A DNA stretch of 21,243 bases from Prevotellaceae bacterium UBA1787 (GTDB lineage: Bacteria; Bacteroidota; Bacteroidia; Bacteroidales; Bacteroidaceae), in contig DCGD01000126.1 in assembly GCA_002315195.1 (NCBI GenBank), positions 14,419 through 35,661 on the forward strand. The letters are read 5' to 3'. The notes beneath the pieces are model-generated. The model was not told where the DNA came from. It was given only the letters and a program-made list of their open reading frames with translations, and searched no databases. Positions 15,466 through 21,243 of this stretch are shown here, in pieces (the first letter of the stretch is position 1; the number at the start of each line of letters is the position of its first letter). The translations under genes were made by a program, and so were the position numbers.

Positions 15466-15957
15466 ATGCGAAGAATAGACGAATACTTGTTCTTGGGATG
15501 CTGTTTGAGTATCATGTGTTTGTCAATCATGTTGGTGTCGTGTAGTGAAGGGAGAAAAACAATTTTGCACACTTACCAGTCCGTGCCCGTTGAAGGTTGG
15601 GAATCACAAAACATTGTAACCTTTGTCGTTGACAGCGTACCTAAAGAAAGTTATTATTACATGACATTGGGCATAAGAACCACAAACCAGTACCCTTTTC
15701 AAAGCCTTTGGCTTCAGGTGAAGCAGCGATGGTTTAATCCAGATACGTCTTTAGTGGACACTGTAAAATGCGTACTCATGGATAGATTGGGCAACGAGTA
15801 TGGAGATGGTATTGGTGTCAAACAGAATGTGTTTGATGTATGCCATATCCACTTGTATTCCAACCAGGTAGGAATGATACAAGTTTCACACATCATGCGT
15901 CGAAGCATATTAGAGGGTGTGTCAGATGTTGGAATACGGATTAGGGATACTCAATAG
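15466..15957 (+). CDS. gldH: GldH-family lipoprotein
   Basis: The 163-residue protein has a signal peptide with lipobox LVSC and Cys26 as the predicted lipidation site, then one small beta-rich domain. Segments such as WESQNIVTFVVDS, YPFQSLWLQVKQ and the closing SHIMRRSILEGVSDVGIRI match the GldH family known from Flavobacterium gliding. In F. johnsoniae, GldH is needed for gliding and is linked to type IX secretion proteins; in non-gliding Bacteroidales its role is not established. No other gld or por gene is in this window. It follows the ricT-like gene by 23 nt and probably ends the metF-led transcript, meeting rodA tail to tail 37 nt later with no clear terminator between them. Confidence 0.82.
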   Translation: MRRIDEYLFLGCCLSIMCLSIMLVSCSEGRKTILHTYQSVPVEGWESQNIVTFVVDSVPKESYYYMTLGIRTTNQYPFQSLWLQVKQRWFNPDTSLVDTVKCVLMDRLGNEYGDGIGVKQNVFDVCHIHLYSNQVGMIQVSHIMRRSILEGVSDVGIRIRDTQ

Positions 15958-15994
15958 TGCTTGGTCAATGTGGTTCAGCGTAATACATTAGAAT

Positions 15995-17455
15995 TTATTT
16001 TTCTCTGTTGGCGTCGATGCGCAGGAAAATAAAGAGCAGGATTGTGAATCCCCACAATGATGAACCTCCGTAACTGAAAAATGGCAAAGGTATTCCAATC
16101 ACTGGGGTAAGACCGATAACCATTCCTATATTGATAAATAGGTGAAATAGAAGAATACAGACGACACAATATCCATAAATCCGACCGAAAGCATGTGTTT
16201 GTCGTTCTGCCAAAAACAAAAGCCGTAGAATGAGTGTCAGAAACAGCAAGAGCACGACAGAGCATCCAATAAATCCGTGTTCTTCACCAACTGTGCAAAA
16301 AATAAAATCAGTATCTTGTTCAGGAACATATTTTAATTTTGTCTGTGTACCGTTTAGAAATCCCTTTCCGCTCAATCCTCCAGAACCTATGGCAATTTGA
16401 CTTTGATGAACATTGTAGCCTACACCATTGATGTCTTCTTCAAGTCCCAACAAAACGCGGATTCGTGGTTGTTGGTGTGCTTGCATGACGTTGTTGAGAA
16501 CGTAGTTCTCGGAGTAATTGATCGCCATTGAGCCTATTGTGAAAATTGCGATATAAACGTATGTGTGTTCTTGTTTGCGAAGAGAGAGAATGAGCATGTA
16601 GATGATAAATCCTCCAAGAAGGACGGCAAGTGTTATTGAAACGTCTATGGTCAGGATATGTGTTGAGAAAATCAAAGACAATGATATTGTAAGCGCTGTG
16701 GCAAGGCAAAAATATAAAGAGGTATTTTTGTCTTTGGTGTGAATCCAAAGTAGGATGATAGTAAATAGAGCAGTGAGGAGGAGTACGCAGAATCGTCCAA
16801 CGCTTGTCAGCGTGTTGGGCAAGGGAAATGGTTCATAACGTAGTCCGACGACAAAATATACAATGATGGCAAATCCGATGAAAAGAAAGCTACCGCTCAT
16901 TCCTTCTCTATAAAATACAAGGAAAAAAACTAAAAAAACAAGGGCGGAACCTGTCTCGTGTTGCATGATGATAAGGCACATGGGCAATAGCACGATGGAA
17001 ATGGCGCGTAGTCTGCAGCGCATGTTCTGAAAGGAGAAATCGTATGCCCCCATGGTTTTTGAAAGAAAAAGTGCGGTGGCGCATTTTGCAAATTCAGCGG
17101 GTTGAATGCTGACCGGCCCCATGGTAATCCAGGAATACGAACCTTTGTGTGGCGTGGCAATGAAAGGTGTTGCTGCAAGCAGAATTAAGAACAGAACGTA
17201 GATAATATCGGCAAATGTGTCATAGTATCGTTCGTCTGTCAGAAGCAACCCCAAACCTATAATTAAGGAACATGATATCCAAATGAGTTGTTTACCTGAA
17301 CGTTCCGTGAAATTGACAATGGCTTCATCACCGATGGTGTATGAAGCTCCCACTACGCATATCCAACCGAAAAGCGCGAGTAGCAGGAAAATCAAGATTG
17401 TCACTTTATCTACTTTTTGTAGGGGTGATGCTTTTTTGTCGTGCGCGTATAGCAT
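15995..17455 (-). CDS. rodA: Peptidoglycan glycosyltransferase RodA (SEDS family)
   Basis: This SEDS-family polymerase of about 486 residues has roughly ten membrane segments and polymerises lipid II during cell elongation in partnership with PBP2. Visible motifs are WITMGPVSIQPAEFAK, the large-loop GSGGLSGKGFLNGTQTKLKYVPEQDTDFIF containing the conserved catalytic-site Asp of the TDFIF segment, GEEHGFIG, and the closing GIPLPFFSYGGSS. It is longer than E. coli RodA (370 residues), mainly through extra hydrophobic sequence in the middle (about 200-310), as in other Bacteroidota. The ATG at 17455 leaves a 50-nt overlap with the PBP2 gene and gives a normal N-terminus; an earlier in-frame ATG at 17518 would extend the overlap to 113 nt and add an atypical leader. 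Last gene of the mre cluster. Confidence 0.93.
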   Translation of the reverse strand: MLYAHDKKASPLQKVDKVTILIFLLLALFGWICVVGASYTIGDEAIVNFTERSGKQLIWISCSLIIGLGLLLTDERYYDTFADIIYVLFLILLAATPFIATPHKGSYSWITMGPVSIQPAEFAKCATALFLSKTMGAYDFSFQNMRCRLRAISIVLLPMCLIIMQHETGSALVFLVFFLVFYREGMSGSFLFIGFAIIVYFVVGLRYEPFPLPNTLTSVGRFCVLLLTALFTIILLWIHTKDKNTSLYFCLATALTISLSLIFSTHILTIDVSITLAVLLGGFIIYMLILSLRKQEHTYVYIAIFTIGSMAINYSENYVLNNVMQAHQQPRIRVLLGLEEDINGVGYNVHQSQIAIGSGGLSGKGFLNGTQTKLKYVPEQDTDFIFCTVGEEHGFIGCSVVLLLFLTLILRLLFLAERQTHAFGRIYGYCVVCILLFHLFINIGMVIGLTPVIGIPLPFFSYGGSSLWGFTILLFIFLRIDANREK

Positions 17456-19283
17456 AAGATATAGCTTTGTTTGCGAAGGATTGCGCTCGTGTCTCGCTTG
17501 ATGAAGACAATCTACCATTGATGTATTGTTCTATCATCAAGCCTCCAATGGGAACACCGAAATGAGCTCCAAAACCACCATTTTCCACATAGACGGAAAC
17601 GGCAATGCGAGGTTTGTCCATGGGTGCGAACCCCATGAAAACGGAATGGTCATGACCTCGGTTTTGTGCCGTACCCGTTTTTCCGCATACGGTGATGCCT
17701 GGGATGTTGGCGTTGCGACAAGTACCTCCCAATACGGCACCGCGCATACCTTTGATAATGTAATTGTAATATAGAGGGTTGATTTTTGTATGTCGCGGAC
17801 GGGTATAAAGCGTATCCAACTCTTTCCCCTCGATTTTTTTTACGACATGTGGTGTGTAGAAATATCCTCTGTTAGCTATGGTAGCGCAAAGATTGGATAT
17901 TTGAAGGGGTGTGAGCGCCACTTCACCCTGACCAATGGCATCACTGATGATGGTAAGACCATTCCAGCGTTTGTTGTAATGTTTGTCGTAATAATCCGCA
18001 TTGGGAATCATTCCTCTTTTTTCTCCGGGAAGATCCACCCCAAGACGGTATCCGAAACCCATGGCCACCATGTGGTCCTTCCATCGTGTCAGTGCGTTGG
18101 CGTATGAACCATATTTCGAATGTGCGTGGATCATGTGGTAAAGGCTCCAACAGAAATAACTGTTGCATGAGGTCAGAATGGCATAGTAAAGGTTGGATGG
18201 TGACGCATGTCCATGGCATCCCACGTGTGTATGTCCATTTTGAAAACCACGGTAACATGGGTACAAGGTACCAGGGGTGATGATGCCTTCTTGAAGGGCG
18301 ACAAGTCCTTGAGCTGTCTTGAAAGTAGATCCGGGTGGGTATTGACCCATAATGGCTCGGTTAAGCAAGGGTCTGTGGGGATTGTTATGTAGCACATAAT
18401 AATTTTTACTGCGGTCAGGAACACTCAGCATGTGGGGATTGAATGAAGGCGAAGAAACCATGCACAGAATTTCTCCCGTCGCAGGTTCAATGGCAACGAT
18501 ACTGCCAATTTTCCCTCTCATCAGTCTTTCTCCCAAAGTTTGAAGTTCCTGGTCTATGCTTAGCGTAAGCGAACGTCCGGGCTCGGGAACCCGGTCAAAT
18601 TTTCCGTCTTGATAGTGCCCTTTTATTCTACCCCGAACATCGCGAAGCATGATTTTCATGCCTTTTACGCCTCTCAGTTCCTTTTCATAGAATTTCTCTA
18701 CTCCCGATTTACCGATATGGTCTCCCGGGCGGTAGTAAGCGTCGCTGTCGATGTCGGCTTGGGACACTTCAGCCACGTCTCCCAATACATGGGCGGCCAC
18801 ATTGGTGGCATAATGGCGAATGGAACGTTTTTCAATGGAAAAACCCTTGAATTTGAATAGTTTCTCCTGAAAAATGGCAAATTCCTTGGCAGGAATCTGA
18901 CTCATGAAAAGTTGTGGAGTGAAACGTGAATATCCGCGGTTTTTTGTCGGGTCTTTGATTTCACTCATTCGCTTTATGTATTGTTCCTTTGTGATGCCTA
19001 TCGTGTTACAGAAATCCAGTGTGTCAACGCCATGCTGCTCATTCATGATGACATTGATGTTGTAGGCGGGTTCGTTATACACAAGGAGATTTCCGCTTCG
19101 GTCCATGATGAGTCCTCGGGCGGGGTATTGCACTTTCTTGAGAAATGCATTGGAATCGGCATAGCGCTTGTAGTCATCATTCAGAACCTGCAGATACACA
19201 AGTCGAAGGATATAAATGATGACAATTGCGAAGGCGATGAAAGCAATGGTATATTTGCGTTTCTCAAGATTTAATTCTTTCAT
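17406..19283 (-). CDS. mrdA: Penicillin-binding protein 2 (elongation transpeptidase)
   Basis: The 625-residue class B PBP crosslinks peptidoglycan during elongation. It has one N-terminal membrane anchor (about residues 13-33), the PARGLIMDRSGNLL motif of the pedestal domain, and a transpeptidase domain with Ser319-x-x-Lys322 (STFK), Ser372-Cys-Asn374 (SCN) and Lys535-Thr-Gly (KTGT). Between the first two motifs is a cluster of Cys343, His351, His353, Cys356, His358, His360 and Cys373, which may bind zinc as reported for some other PBP2 enzymes. The gene starts in an ATGA overlap with mreD and overlaps rodA at its 3' end, so expression is probably coupled. The C-terminal tail after about residue 595 is Ser/Arg-rich. 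Length is normal. Confidence 0.95.
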   Translation of the reverse strand: MKELNLEKRKYTIAFIAFAIVIIYILRLVYLQVLNDDYKRYADSNAFLKKVQYPARGLIMDRSGNLLVYNEPAYNINVIMNEQHGVDTLDFCNTIGITKEQYIKRMSEIKDPTKNRGYSRFTPQLFMSQIPAKEFAIFQEKLFKFKGFSIEKRSIRHYATNVAAHVLGDVAEVSQADIDSDAYYRPGDHIGKSGVEKFYEKELRGVKGMKIMLRDVRGRIKGHYQDGKFDRVPEPGRSLTLSIDQELQTLGERLMRGKIGSIVAIEPATGEILCMVSSPSFNPHMLSVPDRSKNYYVLHNNPHRPLLNRAIMGQYPPGSTFKTAQGLVALQEGIITPGTLYPCYRGFQNGHTHVGCHGHASPSNLYYAILTSCNSYFCWSLYHMIHAHSKYGSYANALTRWKDHMVAMGFGYRLGVDLPGEKRGMIPNADYYDKHYNKRWNGLTIISDAIGQGEVALTPLQISNLCATIANRGYFYTPHVVKKIEGKELDTLYTRPRHTKINPLYYNYIIKGMRGAVLGGTCRNANIPGITVCGKTGTAQNRGHDHSVFMGFAPMDKPRIAVSVYVENGGFGAHFGVPIGGLMIEQYINGRLSSSSETRAQSFANKAISYAIRARQKSITPTKSR

Positions 19284-19810
19284 GCTTTCTGTTGGTCCGC
19301 TTTTTTGGGTTTGATGCTTTCCATGGCAACGATAATCAACGTAGTTGTAAAACTACCTCCTACGATGTTGATGAGAAGTTCCATATAATTGAAGAAATTG
19401 AATGCTTCAATGCAGTAAAAAATGATTTGCTCAATGAGTACGCAAACGCAAACGTAGCGAATGAATGGCCACCATTGAATGTTTTGGGCGGATGGCTCCG
19501 CATCTTCCTCGTCCTCAATAAATTCCTTTTTGACGAAAAGTTTAAGGCATGATGGTTGGATGGCAGCGATGAAAGTGAGGCTTGCCGTACTCATTCCAAT
19601 GGTATTGGTACAAATGTCTTCCAACATTCCAATGGCAAAAGCCCAAAGCATCGTCTGCCAGCGGGGGACGGATAATGGTATTTTAAGGATGAGGTATATG
19701 CATATCAAGGGTGTAGCATACCCAAAGATTTGCACATGGTTGAAAATGAGTACTTGCATCATCAATAGCAAGATCATTCTTAGCAGAAGTTTGAAGAATA
19801 TGGTTGTCAT
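19280..19810 (-). CDS. mreD: Rod shape-determining protein MreD
   Basis: The 176-residue integral membrane protein has about five hydrophobic segments and the IGMLEDICTNTIGMSTASLTF segment, which fits the G-x-x-x-D motif region of MreD. MreD joins MreC and MreB to the PBP2-RodA synthase during elongation. Sequence conservation in this family is low, so the call rests on size, topology and position between mreC (TAATG overlap at 19808-19812) and PBP2 (ATGA overlap at 19280-19283). There is an acidic cytoplasmic-type loop (EFIEDEEDAE) in the middle. Confidence 0.9.
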   Translation of the reverse strand: MTTIFFKLLLRMILLLMMQVLIFNHVQIFGYATPLICIYLILKIPLSVPRWQTMLWAFAIGMLEDICTNTIGMSTASLTFIAAIQPSCLKLFVKKEFIEDEEDAEPSAQNIQWWPFIRYVCVCVLIEQIIFYCIEAFNFFNYMELLINIVGGSFTTTLIIVAMESIKPKKADQQKA

Positions 19811-20670
19811 TAATCCTTTGTTGATTCAAAGTCAGATAATTTCATGTACAAACTGTCAATTTCGACTTTGTTGTTGTTAACAATGACGTTGACATCGCTG
19901 AGTGTTGCAAAATTGGTTCCCAACTGTATGTCAAGTTGCATGGACAGGCCATCGGGAGCGTTGTCAATCTTTATGATGCGTCCCACAAACAGTCCCGGGG
20001 GAAATACGGTTGAATAACCGCTTGTTTCGATGTTTTCACCAATTTTGACATTGGCGTAACGGGGAATGTCGTACAATATTGCGCGCAAAGTACTGCCTCC
20101 GGTCCATTGCAGGTTACCGAAAAATTTTTTGTTGCGTATGCGGCAACTGATGCTTGATTTCACGTTGATGATGGGGAGAACCAAAGAATGATGTTTGCTT
20201 GTAAGAAATACGATTCCTACTACTCCGCCTCCACCCGACACTCCCATTTCGGTATGGACACCGTCTTCTTCACCTTTGTCAATCACGATGTAGTTTTCGT
20301 TCTTGATGATGGAATTGGAGATGACGTGGGCTGGTATCAGTTCATAATTTCTCAGCGCATTCTCCAAATATATTTCATTTTTGGTGATGGGTGTATTCAG
20401 TTTGTTCAATTGGTCTCGCAGTGCGGCGTTGTTTCGTTGAAGTAGAATGTTCTCATGCGTAAGTTGTTCATTGACTTCGTTGAGTTGGATGAACGACAGG
20501 ACTCCCTTATGCCAGCTGTTTATTGTCGCTGCAACGTCATTCGCTGAAGTGAACCATACGCTTCCTTGATAGTTGTTGGCATTGAACAACAAAATAAAAC
20601 TGATTCCTTCCAAAAGAACGAAAAGAAACCAATGGCTGTTTTTTTTGAAAAATTCAATAAGGTTCTGCAT
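19810..20670 (-). CDS. mreC: Rod shape-determining protein MreC
   Basis: The 286-residue protein has a short cytoplasmic tail, one membrane segment (about residues 12-30), a periplasmic coiled coil (about 65-95, NEVNEQLTHENILLQRNNAALRDQL), and the two-lobed beta-barrel domain of MreC. Family markers include the DKGEEDGVHTEMGVSGGGGVVGIV segment and FPPGLFVGRI near the end. MreC forms filaments in the periplasm that activate PBP2-RodA. The start at 20670 gives the expected topology. A 233-nt gap separates it from mreB upstream, the only large gap in the cluster, and a hairpin lies just after the mreB stop, so partial termination before mreC is possible. mreD overlaps its stop by one base. Confidence 0.94.
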   Translation of the reverse strand: MQNLIEFFKKNSHWFLFVLLEGISFILLFNANNYQGSVWFTSANDVAATINSWHKGVLSFIQLNEVNEQLTHENILLQRNNAALRDQLNKLNTPITKNEIYLENALRNYELIPAHVISNSIIKNENYIVIDKGEEDGVHTEMGVSGGGGVVGIVFLTSKHHSLVLPIINVKSSISCRIRNKKFFGNLQWTGGSTLRAILYDIPRYANVKIGENIETSGYSTVFPPGLFVGRIIKIDNAPDGLSMQLDIQLGTNFATLSDVNVIVNNNKVEIDSLYMKLSDFESTKD

Positions 20671-20855
20671 GTCGTTGCCGATGGTTTGATGTTAATTTCA
20701 CAAAAGATGCCAAAAGTTGTTGTTAAAGGCGCTTTCCATTTTCACCCTGTCAAGTTGTATGGAACCGTTGTAATTTATTGGATTTGCAAGTTTAATATAA
20801 CGGCATCAACAGTAAATTTCTCGAGTTGGGAAAATTTCCTACTGATTAAGTGAAA

Positions 20856-20884
20856 TGAGGCTATCAGACAAGCCGGTAGCCTCA
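20856..20884 (-). terminator. Hairpin after mreB (minus strand), possible terminator or attenuator
   Basis: TGAGGCTA at 20856-20863 pairs exactly with TAGCCTCA at 20877-20884 around a 13-nt loop. Read on the minus strand it lies 19 nt after the mreB stop and is followed by TTTCACTT, a modest T-rich tail. It may partly end the mreB message and lower expression of mreC onwards. Confidence 0.55.
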
Positions 20885-20903
20885 CTTATGTTCATTTGAA
20901 AAA

Positions 20904-21243
20904 CTATTTCATCATGAAAGAGAATCTATCAATGTTTTTCAAGGCGATACCCGTTCCCTTGGCGACGCAGTGTAGTGGATCTTCCGCGACTTGGAACTTG
21001 ATGTTCAGTTTGTCTGAAAGGCGTTGGTCGAGTCCTCTAAGCAAAGCGCCACCGCCCGTAAGGTAGATGCCGTTTTTGACAATGTCCGCATACAATTCAG
21101 GCGGCGTACGTTCCAAAGTGGAAAGTATGGCTGTTTCTATTCGGATGATGGATTTGTCCAGACAATGCGCTATTTCTTGGTAGCACACGGGGACTTCCAT
21201 TGGCAGTGCGGTGATTTTGTTCGGTCCGTGAACTGTGTAGTCA
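20904..21243 (-). CDS. mreB: Rod shape-determining protein MreB, C-terminal fragment (5' end outside window)
   Basis: The frame is open from the window edge to the stop at 20904, giving about 113 C-terminal residues of the actin-like MreB filament protein that guides elongation. CYQEIAHCLDKSI, TPPELYADIVKNGIYLTGGGALLRGLDQRL and VAEDPLHCVAKGTGIALKN are characteristic; LTGGGALL is part of the nucleotide-binding site. An internal ATG at 21200 is not the start, because in-frame coding sequence (DYTVHGPNKITALP) continues to the edge. It is the upstream member of the mreB-mreC-mreD-PBP2-rodA cluster. Confidence 0.95.
   Translation of the reverse strand, partial: DYTVHGPNKITALPMEVPVCYQEIAHCLDKSIIRIETAILSTLERTPPELYADIVKNGIYLTGGGALLRGLDQRLSDKLNIKFQVAEDPLHCVAKGTGIALKNIDRFSFMMK

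Noticed and set aside
1..21243. CRISPR arrays, transposases, integrases, tRNA or rRNA genes
   Set aside because: I saw no regularly spaced direct repeats, no transposase or integrase motifs, and no cloverleaf or rRNA-like sequence.

Overview
The window looks like a chromosomal segment of a Bacteroidota bacterium, most likely order Bacteroidales (Prevotella/Bacteroides-like; genus not resolvable from sequence alone). Pointers are a GldH-type lipoprotein, a DUF1080 lipoprotein, a Bacteroidota-style mreC-mreD-PBP2-rodA cluster, weak Shine-Dalgarno usage, and -7 boxes of the form TAnnTTTG next to several starts. Both ends are cut inside genes: the 3' end of alaS on the left and the 3' end of mreB on the right.

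Layout. 1-612: alaS C-terminus with a strong terminator. 800-3553 (minus): a RecD-like helicase, an unrecognised four-helix membrane protein and a DUF1080 lipoprotein, closely spaced. 3735-6230 (minus): a UPF0104/YbhN-like membrane protein (TTG start) followed by the cytosolic dipeptidase pepD. 6320-7141 (plus): rsmA, divergent from the previous pair. 7142-8168: about 1 kb of AT-rich DNA with no convincing gene, but with a 14-bp inverted repeat, a small palindrome and an (AT)10 tract. 8169-11813 (plus): a three-gene operon of membrane-anchored SGNH hydrolase, bactofilin and MBOAT O-acyltransferase behind a clear Bacteroidota promoter. 12018-15957 (plus): metF, holB, ricT-like and gldH. 15995-21243 (minus): the elongasome cluster mreB (partial), mreC, mreD, PBP2 and rodA with overlapping or nearly overlapping genes.

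How the genes fit together. The right third encodes the cell-wall elongation machinery (MreB filament, MreC/MreD, PBP2 transpeptidase, RodA glycosyltransferase). The central SGNH-bactofilin-MBOAT operon resembles an envelope acylation pair (membrane acyl exporter plus periplasmic esterase/transferase), but with a polymer-forming cytoskeletal protein between them. This suggests that envelope polymer O-acylation may be positioned by a bactofilin scaffold, and it is the most interesting unit here. The remaining genes are housekeeping: translation (AlaS, RsmA), one-carbon metabolism (MetF), replication (HolB) and peptide turnover (PepD).

The clearest anomaly is an in-frame TAA at 14318-14320 inside the ricT-like gene. 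Sequence on both sides continues the same protein in the same frame, so this is a nonsense mutation, a sequencing error or a re-initiating gene.
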